DNA of 64,000 nt from Candidatus Peregrinibacteria bacterium (GTDB lineage Bacteria > Patescibacteriota > Gracilibacteria > UBA1369 > 2-02-FULL-48-14). This document shows, piece by piece, positions 31,335 through 41,950 of the stretch. The translations under genes and the position numbers were made by a program. Numbering within the stretch: position 1 is the first letter of the stretch; each line of letters opens with the position of its first letter. The notes beneath the pieces were generated by a model. It was not told the DNA's origin, ran no database searches, and saw only the letters and a list, made by a program, of their open reading frames with translations. The stretch covers positions 53,098 through 117,097 of the forward strand of contig JABHVW010000014.1 of assembly GCA_018658105.1 (NCBI GenBank), given 5' to 3'.

Positions 31335-31354
31335 TAATTAGTAATCGTTACTAA
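31335..31354 (-). promoter_or_regulatory. PerR/Fur-like operator at the ahpC promoter
   Basis: TTAGTAATCGTTACTAA (31338-31354) is a 7-3-7 palindrome that differs from the bcp/sod operator at only three positions. A third, degenerate copy (TTAGTAATCATTACATA read on the minus strand) lies at 31439-31455, within the inverted duplication of this region. Confidence 0.7.
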
Positions 31355-31363
31355 TATAGCCAT

Positions 31364-31434
31364 CTTGTATTCTCATTGCAAGAAGCGCTCCGGGCCGCTT
31401 GGCCAAGTCTTACTACTTGCAATGAGAACACAAG
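31364..31434. repeat. Inverted repeat (18 of 19 bp) around the dispersed G+C-rich core
   Basis: The arms are 31364-31382 and 31416-31434. The loop is the 30-bp core 31385-31414 (GCGCTCCGGGCCGCTTGGCC and onward). With gaps, the arms extend outward to the operator and its degenerate copy, so about 45 bp of upstream sequence seem to be present twice in opposite orientation. Confidence 0.85.
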
Positions 31435-31453
31435 GTAGTATGTAATGATTACT

Positions 31454-31523
31454 AAAAAAAATGCGGAGGGCTGCACCGGAGGTGCTCCGGGCCCCGCCAA
31501 GGCGGGCAAGTTGCTTGGCCAAA
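31454..31523 (-). terminator. Terminator of the trxB operon inside an interrupted core repeat
   Basis: On the minus strand G+C-rich stems (CCCGCC/GGCGGG at 31493-31506 and CCGGAG/CTCCGG at 31476-31490) are followed by a run of eight T (about 31454-31461). The core GCTCCGGGCC...GCTTGGCCAA is recognisable but split by about 19 bases of CCGCCAAGGCGGG-like palindrome. Confidence 0.75.
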
Positions 31524-31528
31524 CCTAA

Positions 31529-32440
31529 TTATGCTTTTTTAGCGCTCACGTATTCATATGCTTTGTAAGCGGCTTTGGTGCCTTCGGCAGCTGAAACTAT
31601 TGCTTGTTTCCATTCGGCTGCGGTAACATCGCCGGCGGCGTAGAAGCCTGGTACATTTGTTTCGCTCATTTTGTTGATTATTATTTCGCCTTTGTCATTT
31701 TTTTCAACGCCGATTTCGTCGATCATGCTGGTTAATGGGATGCGCCCGATTTCAATAAAGACTCCATCTGTTGCCATTTCTTCGCCGTTGTCGAGTTTTA
31801 CACCTGTTACGACATTGTCACCGAGAACTTCTGTGAGGTTTGTATTGAATTTTACATCTATATTCTCGGTTTTCTCCATGCGAGTGATATTGATTGGCTC
31901 GGCCTTGGTGAATTTATCTTTTCGGTAAATGATTGTAACTTTTGCTGCGTGTTCTGCAAGAATCAATGATTCTTTTACGGCGCTGTCGCCGCCGCCAACC
32001 ATGATTGTGTTTTTACCTTTAAAAAATCCTGCATCACAGGTTGCACAGTATGAAACTCCTTTCGCGGAAAATTCTTCTTCACCAGGAATTCCAAGTTTTC
32101 GATATGTTGTTCCTGTTGCCAGTAAAACTGTGTGAGTTTCGTAAACTTCTTCTTTGCCGTATGCAATTTTGAAAGTTTCACCTTCTTTCCAAACACGGGA
32201 AACACGATTGCCGACTTTCATTTCTACATCGTTTGCTTTTGCGTGTGCAATGAATGCGTCTGCGAGTTCTTGACCGCTTACTGATGTGAAGCCGGGATAA
32301 TTTTCAACAAGATGTGTGAGTGTAATGGTTCCACCAAGTGCCTCGGTGAGAATTAGGACATTCATGTTGTAGCGGCGAGCGTAGATTGAAGAGGCGAGGC
32401 CTGCACATCCGCCGCCGATAATTATAAGATCATGAATCAT
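31529..32440 (-). CDS. trxB: Thioredoxin reductase
   Basis: A 303-residue FAD- and NADPH-binding reductase. It has the FAD loop IIGGGCAGLASSIYA, the redox pair in SYCATCDAGFF, the pyridine-nucleotide loop MVGGGDSAVKESL, and the C-terminal FAD block PGFYAAGDVT. It would reduce thioredoxin for bcp, ahpC and ribonucleotide reductase. Its start overlaps the ferredoxin gene by 11 bases, so the two are translationally coupled. No thioredoxin gene lies nearby. Confidence 0.94.
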   Translation of the reverse strand: MIHDLIIIGGGCAGLASSIYARRYNMNVLILTEALGGTITLTHLVENYPGFTSVSGQELADAFIAHAKANDVEMKVGNRVSRVWKEGETFKIAYGKEEVYETHTVLLATGTTYRKLGIPGEEEFSAKGVSYCATCDAGFFKGKNTIMVGGGDSAVKESLILAEHAAKVTIIYRKDKFTKAEPINITRMEKTENIDVKFNTNLTEVLGDNVVTGVKLDNGEEMATDGVFIEIGRIPLTSMIDEIGVEKNDKGEIIINKMSETNVPGFYAAGDVTAAEWKQAIVSAAEGTKAAYKAYEYVSAKKA

Positions 32441-32720
32441 TTTTTAGATGGGTTAATTCTGCCTCTAAACGTGGCGGTAATAATTTAGTTTTCACCTCAC
32501 AGTGGTTTATTACTTCAGGTTGTGGATTAGTTCCTTTGCAAAACATTACGTTAGGTGCATTTTCACATTGGCTGAGGCAGCCTGTTTTTTCAAGCCTAAA
32601 TTTACCATCTTTTGTAGTTTCGCCTACATTTATGTCTAGAACTTTTTCTGCGCGTTTTAAAACTTCAGAGCCAAAATTCTTTTCACATGAACCTCCAGTA
32701 CAAACTTTAATTATATGCAT
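32430..32720 (-). CDS. [2Fe-2S] thioredoxin-like ferredoxin
   Basis: A 96-residue protein of the thioredoxin-like ferredoxin (NuoE C-terminal) type. The cluster ligands are CTGGSCEKNF near the N-terminus (C-x4-C) and KTGCLSQCENAPN (C-x3-C). It likely carries electrons for a soluble enzyme. Overlap with trxB (11 bases) and with the coiled-coil gene upstream (1 base) indicates a single mRNA. A functional pairing of this ferredoxin with the reductase is an inference from that arrangement. Confidence 0.88.
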   Translation of the reverse strand: MHIIKVCTGGSCEKNFGSEVLKRAEKVLDINVGETTKDGKFRLEKTGCLSQCENAPNVMFCKGTNPQPEVINHCEVKTKLLPPRLEAELTHLKNDS

Positions 32721-34783
32721 TATGCCGCCATTTTATCGGTTATATTTATGCTGCCGTATTCGTCATCGATGTTTTCTTTTATTGCATTCGTAACTTTTTT
32801 TGATTTACTCATCTGATTAATGCCTTCGGCTTTTAGTCCTAGCATTGCACCAAGTTTGGCGACTAAAGCAATAACAAGAGGGACAGCTTTTTCTTTTGCA
32901 ATTCCATCAATCCAATCGAGACTGTGTCGACTTGCTTCTGAACTGTCATCTACAACGGTTAAACTTGTGCTGAAGCGAGCACGATTAACTTCGCCTTCAA
33001 ATTCACCATCACCTCGCCAAAGTTTTTCTTTTGTTACCTCTACAACATTTTCCAATGGGCCACCCGAAGAGAAGGTTTTTCTTTGTTCACGCGCATGAAT
33101 AAATGCATTTATTGCTCTGTTTTTCCAAGCTTGTCTTGGGTCAACATCTTCTGAGATTTTTGCATCACCTTTATTATGATGATCTTTTGCAAAAAGCCAA
33201 TCATTCATATCAATTACAGCTGCACCTTCTAAATCTGTATCGTACATTTCTGCCCTTTCAGCATTACTTCGTAGCCGTGCTCGCGTTGAGTCCATGACTT
33301 CAAGTGATTTATGTAATCCTTCTTGTTTGGTTTCTTTGTCTAATTTTTCAAAAAGATCATTGTTGTTTGCACTTTCTATGCCATCAACCAATTTGTTGAT
33401 TTCTTCAATGCCAAGTGAGTCTTCACTGTCTATTTCAAATATTGAGCCAATTTCATTTTTTGCTTTTTGTTCTCCTTCGAATAGCATTTTTTTGCGACCT
33501 TCTGCGCTAACCATTTTGAAACTTTCGTCATCTCTTAGATATTGAGGTAATTTGTAGAATTCATCGATAACTTGACTGCGTTCGCCGGCTTCGTCTTCAA
33601 GAATTACTAAATGTGCAGCTTGCACATCTGGAGATTTAGTTAATACAGTTTGAATTCGTGTATGTGCTTCTGTGCCAGGGAAGAGTTTGATTCCTCGATT
33701 TGAGGCACTATGAATTCGTGCAGAGAAGACAGCTGCATTTTCACTGTTATGCCTGATGTAAGATTCCAACTTTGGTAGTTCTGCTGCAAGAGTATGTCTG
33801 CGCATTTGATTTGTTGATTCTCTCAATCTGTCTTGCTGCATTTTAGGGAGGTGCTCTAGCATTCGGTCTCTACGCTCATATAAGGCTTTTCTTTCATTTA
33901 TAAGAGGCTTCAACTCATCCATTTTTGAATTCATATCTGCAAAGTTTGGCCTGTCTTTAAACCATTCAATGAATTCGAGTGCTGCCTCTCTAATGGTGCC
34001 ATAGCCATCACTTGCTACTAGCCTTCCTCCAAATAAGTCTTTGTTTGCTGCGATTTGTTCAGAGTAATCACCTGTGATTTTATCGAATTGCTTGTTTATC
34101 ATTGCGATAATTTCGTGGGCTTTTTTATTTTTATGAACTTTTTGTAGGCGTTTGAATTCTGCTTGCTTGCTTGCTGGCTCTTTTTCGAGACCTGATAAGT
34201 CCTTTTTTATTCTAGTTAAAATTTCTTTTCTGCTGTCAGTGAATCCTAATTGGCTTGCTTCTATATAAAATTGACTTTTTGCAGGCTCTTTTAATTTTTT
34301 AAGTTCGTTTCTAAAGTCTATTTGTGGCTTAAGGTCTTCTTGTAAACGGCACAAAGTAGAAACTTTGCTGAAATTACCTGTGAGTGGCATGTCAGCGAAA
34401 TGTTTCATGCGATCTTTTAACTGAGAATCTAAATGGGCTTGTGATTCATATTTGTGCTCAGATCGCCAGATGCCGCTTTTCATTTGTTCCTGCAGCATAA
34501 ATTTCATACCGGCTTTTTCAGTTTTTTCTCGAATTGCATCTAATTCGCCTTGAGTTTTACATTCTTTGATTTTTTTGATGTAAGGTTCCTCGTGTGCGTG
34601 TGTGCCAGTTGCATTTGCATATTCTTTAAGTGCATCTATGAGCTCGGTTCTTTTATGTTCGTTAACGTGATTCATGCCTTCGTAAGCATTGTTGTTTGCA
34701 GAAAGTCGATCAAGAGATGCTCGATCTTGAAAGGCAGGTTGATCAACTTGATCGTCTTCGTAATTTCGGGCTGCTTCTGCCAT
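32720..34783 (-). CDS. Large cytoplasmic coiled-coil protein, unknown
   Basis: I do not recognise this 687-residue protein. It has no signal peptide. Most of it looks helical and charged, with long potential coiled coils (for example around LEKEPASKQAEFKRLQKVHKN... and INERKALYERRDRMLEHLPK). A single hydrophobic stretch near residues 635-655 (VPLVIALVAKLGAMLG) could touch the membrane. It lies between the secreted lamin-tail gene (gap 4 bases) and the ferredoxin gene (overlap 1 base) in a four-gene operon with trxB. Confidence 0.65.
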   Translation of the reverse strand: MAEAARNYEDDQVDQPAFQDRASLDRLSANNNAYEGMNHVNEHKRTELIDALKEYANATGTHAHEEPYIKKIKECKTQGELDAIREKTEKAGMKFMLQEQMKSGIWRSEHKYESQAHLDSQLKDRMKHFADMPLTGNFSKVSTLCRLQEDLKPQIDFRNELKKLKEPAKSQFYIEASQLGFTDSRKEILTRIKKDLSGLEKEPASKQAEFKRLQKVHKNKKAHEIIAMINKQFDKITGDYSEQIAANKDLFGGRLVASDGYGTIREAALEFIEWFKDRPNFADMNSKMDELKPLINERKALYERRDRMLEHLPKMQQDRLRESTNQMRRHTLAAELPKLESYIRHNSENAAVFSARIHSASNRGIKLFPGTEAHTRIQTVLTKSPDVQAAHLVILEDEAGERSQVIDEFYKLPQYLRDDESFKMVSAEGRKKMLFEGEQKAKNEIGSIFEIDSEDSLGIEEINKLVDGIESANNNDLFEKLDKETKQEGLHKSLEVMDSTRARLRSNAERAEMYDTDLEGAAVIDMNDWLFAKDHHNKGDAKISEDVDPRQAWKNRAINAFIHAREQRKTFSSGGPLENVVEVTKEKLWRGDGEFEGEVNRARFSTSLTVVDDSSEASRHSLDWIDGIAKEKAVPLVIALVAKLGAMLGLKAEGINQMSKSKKVTNAIKENIDDEYGSINITDKMAA

Positions 34784-34787
34784 TTTC

Positions 34788-36377
34788 TTAAGTTAGTTTA
34801 GGATTGAAATAATATCTTTTTCTTAGCTCATAGGCAATATAGATGCTTCCGAATAAAGAAGCCATAATTAAGCCCCAAGGTAGTTTTTCTTTTGTTGCGT
34901 TTGCTACACTTTCTAGTAATTCACTATGGGTTAGAAAGTGTTCTTTAGAAGTCACTTTTGTTTGAACTAGAACTCGATTGCCTTTTTGGAAGAATAGATT
35001 ATTTGTATCTTTATTATCTGTTTGAATTTCCCAAAGACTGATTCCATCTGAAAGGCTTAGCATTGTTCCATCAAAGTTTTCTACGGTTCCAATTATTTGT
35101 TTCCAAACGGGGTTTTGTGCTCCAGGGCTGGGGAGGACCCATTGCCATGTTGAGAAGACCTTTTGACTCAGCCCTGAAGTAGATGCTAATTCGCTACTCA
35201 TTTCTTCTACATCGATTTTGGAGAAGGATTTCCCTTCTTCGGAGTGTTCATATGAGATTTCGTCTATTGTTTCACCTGTAAAATCATTTAATTCAACAAT
35301 TTCGTCGCTGTTATTTAATGCAATATTGCTTTCTTCCCTAAATATTATGAGAGTTTCACCTGGCTGAATGATTGTGTCATCTGGGAATGTGTAGGCTTCG
35401 GAGCCTCCTGGGCCGTCATCAATTTGCCAATTTCCTAAATTTACAGCTTCATTGCCACCGTTTGTAAGTTCTATCCATTCTTCTTTTGCATCTGGTCCTT
35501 CTGGATTTGGGAATACTTCGGTAATTTCTAAATCTTCAGATAAGTCACCGTTACTATATTCTTCGTCACTTTCATTTAGACTTGCGAGATTTTCTGAGCC
35601 TGGTGTTGCTTGATTTGTAAATTCATAGCTTTCGTTAATTAAGGCAAATGATTCATTTTCAGATGGATCAGTATATTCATGTGACCATATTGGGTTTTTA
35701 TCTGCATCTAATAGTCGGATACTATCTACGCTATTGTTTAGAGTGATATTGCTATCTTCGATGCTAATCACAAGGTAAGACTCTGCGTTTATTGTTTCAG
35801 AGAGTTGGTAAGGTGTGCTGCCGCCTTCTTTATCGTCTAAATAGAGGCCGGCGAGATTAATTGCTTCTTGGTGAGGGTTGAAGAGTTCTATCCATTCTTC
35901 ACTGGTGTCGGCGCCTTCTGGATTTGGCATTGCTTCAGAAAAGAGTGGAAATAAAGTTGTGCTAATTATTTCTTCGGTGAGCTCAACTTCTGGATTTTCA
36001 TCTGAGATGACTTCTCCTGAAGAGCTGGATTCAAAGGTTAGCGAGTCGAGAATTTCGCCATCGATTGTTTTAAGTGTGACTGAATCGCCACCATTGTTTA
36101 GTTGAAAAGGTAAATCTGTTATTTGAATACTTGTTTGTGGAGAGAGTGTACCGGTGAGTGTTATAGGTTTTTCTGTATTATCTTCAAGAGTGTAGTGGCT
36201 TAAATCTAGACTGGTACTACCTGTGTTGTGAATTTCGACCCATTCTTGTTCATTTTCTAATGGAGCAGGGTATATTGCGGAAATCTCTAAATCTTTTGAG
36301 ATTTCACCTGGTTCTATGCAAGCAAAAGCTTGAATAGGGAAGCTGATTGTGAATAAAAATATGAGTAGCTTTTTCAT
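34788..36377 (-). CDS. Membrane-anchored protein with three lamin-tail domains
   Basis: A 529-residue exported protein. A signal peptide (1-19, ending AFA) is followed by three lamin-tail (LTD) units, each with the EWVEIHN/EWIELFN/EWIELTN core (about residues 25-120, 142-265 and 280-395). A segment that looks OB-like (GTVENFDGTMLSLSDG, about 425-480) follows. A C-terminal transmembrane helix with basic end (LIMASLFGSIYIAYELRKRYY) would leave the domains outside the cell. LTDs occur in surface nucleases and adhesion proteins. It is the first gene of an operon ending in trxB. Confidence 0.85.
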   Translation of the reverse strand: MKKLLIFLFTISFPIQAFACIEPGEISKDLEISAIYPAPLENEQEWVEIHNTGSTSLDLSHYTLEDNTEKPITLTGTLSPQTSIQITDLPFQLNNGGDSVTLKTIDGEILDSLTFESSSSGEVISDENPEVELTEEIISTTLFPLFSEAMPNPEGADTSEEWIELFNPHQEAINLAGLYLDDKEGGSTPYQLSETINAESYLVISIEDSNITLNNSVDSIRLLDADKNPIWSHEYTDPSENESFALINESYEFTNQATPGSENLASLNESDEEYSNGDLSEDLEITEVFPNPEGPDAKEEWIELTNGGNEAVNLGNWQIDDGPGGSEAYTFPDDTIIQPGETLIIFREESNIALNNSDEIVELNDFTGETIDEISYEHSEEGKSFSKIDVEEMSSELASTSGLSQKVFSTWQWVLPSPGAQNPVWKQIIGTVENFDGTMLSLSDGISLWEIQTDNKDTNNLFFQKGNRVLVQTKVTSKEHFLTHSELLESVANATKEKLPWGLIMASLFGSIYIAYELRKRYYFNPKLT

Positions 36378-36663
36378 GCGTTTGGGTTAAGAAATATGAG
36401 TATGGCATGATGACCTTTATGAAAAGCTGAAAATAAACTTAAGTTTTTCTTAAATGTTATTTCTTGCCAAATTTGCTATCGTTTTGTTACATTGGATGTA
36501 GATCTTTTATATTTCAATTCCGGACAGATAAAGACAGTTAAACCTTAGACTTAAGAAAGTGATTTACAATAAAAAACTTAGTACAAAAATTAGTTTAACA
36601 GGTTAAGAATATGGCTTAGCAAGCCATCTGTTTTTGTGTTTCCGGTTCTAACACCCAAATTGC
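36378..36663. other. 286-bp divergent gap with a terminator-like hairpin
   Basis: The gap lies between the lamin-tail operon and rny. It contains ATGGCTT (36611-36617) pairing with AAGCCAT (36621-36627), followed by CTGTTTTTG, a terminator-like hairpin only 36 bases before the rny start. It might end a small RNA started near 36500 or attenuate rny. No conserved RNA family was recognised. Confidence 0.35.
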
Positions 36664-38190
36664 ATGAATTTAATGACAATTTTGTTGCTTGTTCTTGGTT
36701 TAGGAGCAGGTGGCGCCGGTGGTTTTTACTACCGAACAAATCAGTTAAAAGGCGAGGATCAAAAGAAAAGAAGGGAGCAAGATAGGGCATTGCAAGATGC
36801 GAAAAATAAGGCGAATGACATCGTTTTAAAGGCGAAAAATGAGGCAATGAAAGCTCATGAAGAATCGCAAAAAGAAGAACGAATAAAGAGAAAAAAGTTT
36901 GAAGAAACTCAATCTCGTTTGATGAAGAAAGAGCAGAGTTTAGATTCAAAAGTGGATCATTTAGATAAGCTTAAGTCTGAGCTTGAAGAGAAAACTGACT
37001 CTTTAAAAGAGGACAGAGAAAAGGCAAAACAATTGCTTGTTGAGCAGGAGGAAAAGCTGGCTGAAGTTGCATCATTGAGCACGGAAGAAGCAAAGACTTT
37101 GTTGATGAAACAAATTGAGACTGAATTCAAAGGTGAACTTATTGATTATGCTAAGAAGCTAGAGAGGGAGATGAAAGATGAAGTTGATGAGAAAGCAAAG
37201 CAGATTTTGGCTGATGCGATTCAACGTTATGCTTCTGAAACTACAGTTGAATCTACTACTACTTCTGTGTCGCTTCCGGGTGACGATATGAAGGGTAGAA
37301 TTATTGGTAGAGAAGGGCGAAATATTAATGCATTTGAGACTGTAACGGGTGTAGATGTGATTGTTGATGACACGCCTGGTTCAATCATTATTAGTGGATT
37401 TGATCCTATTCGTAGATATATTGCAAAAATCACTTTGGAGCGATTGGTGGAGGATGGACGTATTCATCCAGCCAGGATTGAAGAAACTTATGGAAAGGTG
37501 AAAGAGGAGGTTAATGTTTTGATTAAAGAGTTGGGTGAGAAGGCGGCGTTTGAGCTTGGTGTTGCAGGTTTGCAGCCTAATCTTTTGAAGATTCTTGGAC
37601 GTTTGAAATTTAGAATTGCATATGGTCAGAATGTACTTAAGCACTCAATGGAGGTTGCATTTTTGGCAGCTGAGCTTGCGGGTATGCTTGGTGCAAACAT
37701 TGATATGTGTAAAAAGGCAGGTATATTGCATGATATTGGGAAGGCTGTTGACCATGAAGTACAAGGCAAACATGCGATTATTGGGAGAGATATTCTTAAG
37801 AAATTTGGTATTTCAAAAGAAATTCTTCATTGTGTTGAAGCAAATGAGGGAGATGTTGAAGCAGAGAGTATTGAGGCAAAGATTATTCAGGTTGCAAACT
37901 TGATTTCTGTTTCTAGGCCTGGTGCTAATAAAGAAAATTTGGATCAGTTTATTAAAAGACTAACTGAGATTGAGACTTTGGCATCTAGCTTCGAGGGTGT
38001 AAATAAGGCATTTTCAGTTCAAGCTGGACGTGAGCTTAGAGTATTTGTTAGCCCAGATGAGGTCGATGATTTACAAGCGATTAAGCTTTCACATAGAATT
38101 GCGAGAAAAATTGAAAAAGATTTGCAATATCCAGGTAAAATTAAAGTTGAAGTTTTGAGGGAGCTTCGTACAGAGGCTTTCGCAGAATAA
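36664..38190 (+). CDS. rny: Ribonuclease Y
   Basis: A membrane-anchored endoribonuclease that starts mRNA decay. The 508 residues comprise an N-terminal transmembrane helix (1-20), a long coiled coil (about 25-185), a KH domain (MKGRIIGREGRNINAFE, near 205) and an HD domain with HSMEVAFLA and AGILHDIGKAVD (about 320-365). The length matches the family. An ATG at 36673 is an alternative start. A rho-independent terminator follows. Confidence 0.96.
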   Translation: MNLMTILLLVLGLGAGGAGGFYYRTNQLKGEDQKKRREQDRALQDAKNKANDIVLKAKNEAMKAHEESQKEERIKRKKFEETQSRLMKKEQSLDSKVDHLDKLKSELEEKTDSLKEDREKAKQLLVEQEEKLAEVASLSTEEAKTLLMKQIETEFKGELIDYAKKLEREMKDEVDEKAKQILADAIQRYASETTVESTTTSVSLPGDDMKGRIIGREGRNINAFETVTGVDVIVDDTPGSIIISGFDPIRRYIAKITLERLVEDGRIHPARIEETYGKVKEEVNVLIKELGEKAAFELGVAGLQPNLLKILGRLKFRIAYGQNVLKHSMEVAFLAAELAGMLGANIDMCKKAGILHDIGKAVDHEVQGKHAIIGRDILKKFGISKEILHCVEANEGDVEAESIEAKIIQVANLISVSRPGANKENLDQFIKRLTEIETLASSFEGVNKAFSVQAGRELRVFVSPDEVDDLQAIKLSHRIARKIEKDLQYPGKIKVEVLRELRTEAFAE

Positions 38191-38261
38191 TCAGGTTAGG
38201 GTAGTTTGTTGGGAGGACTCTTGCAGACAATTACCGTTACTCCTTAATTCAAAATCTATAT

Positions 38262-38294
38262 AAAGAGGTCGCCGAAAGGTGGCCTCTTTTTTTA
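38262..38294 (+). terminator. rny terminator
   Basis: AGAGGTCGCC pairs with GGTGGCCTCT (two G-T pairs) around a GAAA loop, followed by seven or more T residues. Confidence 0.88.
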
Positions 38295-38307
38295 TTGACT
38301 AAAATTT

Positions 38308-38348
38308 TATAATGGCTAGAATTAGCACTGCAGTGCCTTGAGTGCTAA
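38308..38348 (+). promoter_or_regulatory. groESL promoter with CIRCE operator
   Basis: TATAAT (38308-38313) is followed by the CIRCE inverted repeat TTAGCACTG-N9-GAGTGCTAA (38322-38348), which differs from the consensus by one base. It overlaps the expected transcription start, so HrcA repression released by heat is expected. No hrcA gene is in the window. Confidence 0.92.
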
Positions 38349-38371
38349 TTTAATTTCTAAACTTTGAAGAT

Positions 38372-40311
<1,940 letters not shown>

Positions 40312-40314
<3 letters not shown>

Positions 40315-40400
40315 GATTTTTGCTGTGGCTTTGTCGAATCGGCGGCCTCAGGAGCGCTACGCTTCCTGCCCCGGCTTCCTCAGCCACAGCAAAAATCTTA
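40312..40400. repeat. Perfect 19-bp inverted repeat after groEL, with inner hairpin
   Basis: The arms are 40312-40330 and 40382-40400 and the left arm starts with the groEL stop codon. The 51-base loop contains CAGGAGCGCTACGCTTCCTG, itself a hairpin that shares GGAGCGCT with the dispersed core repeat. It may serve as terminator or 3'-end stabiliser. Confidence 0.88.
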
Positions 40401-40406
40401 GAGAGG

Positions 40407-40429
40407 GGGCCGCTTGGCCGAGTCTTACT
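40407..40429 (+). repeat. Dispersed core repeat, 5'-truncated copy
   Basis: These 23 bases (starting GGGCCGCTTGGCCGAGTC) match the core at 26652-26675 and 31392-31414 with one or two differences. The copy lies just outside the groEL hairpin rather than in its loop. Confidence 0.8.
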
Positions 40430-40507
40430 TGCGCAGCATAGCCCTAAAAATCCTACTAGTTTGTTGATTTGTAGATACGTACGGAAATCGTAATAAGTTA
40501 GAGCTAC

Positions 40508-40536
40508 TTGAAAAAAAGTGTGTTTTTTGCTATAAT
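40508..40536 (+). promoter_or_regulatory. Promoter of the pilT operon
   Basis: TTGAAA (40508-40513), a 17-base spacer and TGCTATAAT (hexamer 40531-40536). This is nearly the same layout as the promoter of the giant surface protein at 43028-43056. Confidence 0.85.
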
Positions 40537-40559
40537 AGTAAGATATTAATGCGCAAATT

Positions 40560-40874
40560 ATGGATCCACGTAATGGCAGGGCTCAGATGAGTCGCGTTGA
40601 AAAAATTCAGTTTGCTGCTGATGGTCTTGCAGAAAGCCCTGCGTTTAAACGAAATGTGCAGATGCCTGCGAATTTGTGGGCCATGATGCTTGAGACTTTA
40701 GATGAAGAAAAGATCGATGGCTTTTTGATGCTTTTGGATGAAGAAAATGGTCTTTATAAAGATATTGAAGAGAAAGATGAAAAACGTAAGGTGAAAAATG
40801 GAACACGTTATTTGCAGAGACTTGAGCGCATTCGAGTTACTGCTGAAATGAATGATGATAACCTTTCTAAATAA
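40560..40874 (+). CDS. Hypothetical protein, first gene of the pilT operon
   Basis: A 104-residue charged, helical, cytoplasmic protein that I do not recognise (MLETLDEEKIDGFLMLLDEENGLYKDIEEKDEKRKVKNGTRY is too long a charged stretch to name a family). It has no signal peptide. It is overlapped by the next gene in the TAATG manner and lies two genes upstream of pilT, so it could be part of a type IV pilus or secretion apparatus in this lineage. That is inference from position only. Confidence 0.65.
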   Translation: MDPRNGRAQMSRVEKIQFAADGLAESPAFKRNVQMPANLWAMMLETLDEEKIDGFLMLLDEENGLYKDIEEKDEKRKVKNGTRYLQRLERIRVTAEMNDDNLSK

Positions 40875-41941
40875 TGGCTTTTGATTCAAATAAAATGCGG
40901 AGTCAGAACCAATCGGTTGATCCGATGGAACAGGGGAAGGATTTTTTGAATCAAATACTTTTGAAGAAAGTGAATGAAGATCCTGAAAAGGCACGAGATT
41001 ATTTGATGAAATATAAAGAAGTAACAGAAGCATTTATTAATGATACATCTGGTACAGCACGTCAAAAGTTAATTGAAACTATGCAGGTTGAAGATAAAAT
41101 GGCTATGCTTGCTAAGCTTTATTTAAGTGATATATTTCCGGATTTACTTGGTCTTTTTGGTGGGTCAAAAGTGGAAAAAGTGTCATTTGATGAAGAAGTT
41201 ACAAGACTTGATAAAGCAAATGCAAACTACAGACAATATGAACAAAATTTAATTTATCCTAAACCTAATTCTAAGAAATTTGGTCAACAGATGCAGCTTT
41301 TTACAGCGCTCAGCCAGTTTGCTGGTAACGTAGATAATGAGCCTGCATTTCGTATGATTGAAGGTTCGACTTTTGTCTATCCTAAGCCAAGTGGATCAAT
41401 GAAAGTTTTGGATTTTTGGTCACACTTGAAAGGTGATCTTGCAAGACGTGAACCGCCGATTAATTTGAATATTTTGACTCCGAAGCAGGTATCGACAAAA
41501 GGGAAGCCTGGTTCAGATGAAATTCATTTTGTTTATGCTCCTAGTGATGGATTGCCAAATAAGAAAGAGCTTGAACATTTTCAGAAGATCTTTGAGGATA
41601 AGGCAACTCCGACTCAGTGGTATACACCTGAAATAGTGGCAGGAATTTTCCTTTTACAGGGGGCGAGTGTTGAAGATGCAATGAGTAACTCGGGTGCGAG
41701 TGGTAGTAAAATTAAGAAAGATTTGGAAAGTTTACATAAGAAAATGGAGAAGGAAAAAACTGATAAAGAGAAAGTGAGAAAAGATAAGGATAAGGCTGAT
41801 AAAGCTGCTGCGAAAAAGGCAAAGGAAGAGGCTGATAAAGTTGCTGCGAAAAAAGCTAAGGAAGAGGCAGATGCCAAAAAAGAGCTTGTTGATAGTGCTG
41901 CGTCTAGAGGTCTTTCAGATGGTTCAAATTTAGAAGCTTAA
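40874..41941 (+). CDS. Hypothetical protein with Lys/Ala/Glu-rich repeat tail
   Basis: A 355-residue cytoplasmic protein that I do not recognise. Residues 1-270 are a globular mix. Residues 275-345 are a long charged helix with repeats of the type DKAAAKKAKEEADK, probably a single stable helix or coiled coil. It starts on the stop of the previous gene (TAATG) and ends 9 bases before pilT, so all three are one operon. A structural partner of PilT is conceivable but not shown by sequence. Confidence 0.65.
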   Translation: MAFDSNKMRSQNQSVDPMEQGKDFLNQILLKKVNEDPEKARDYLMKYKEVTEAFINDTSGTARQKLIETMQVEDKMAMLAKLYLSDIFPDLLGLFGGSKVEKVSFDEEVTRLDKANANYRQYEQNLIYPKPNSKKFGQQMQLFTALSQFAGNVDNEPAFRMIEGSTFVYPKPSGSMKVLDFWSHLKGDLARREPPINLNILTPKQVSTKGKPGSDEIHFVYAPSDGLPNKKELEHFQKIFEDKATPTQWYTPEIVAGIFLLQGASVEDAMSNSGASGSKIKKDLESLHKKMEKEKTDKEKVRKDKDKADKAAAKKAKEEADKVAAKKAKEEADAKKELVDSAASRGLSDGSNLEA

Positions 41942-41950
41942 TATATTGAA

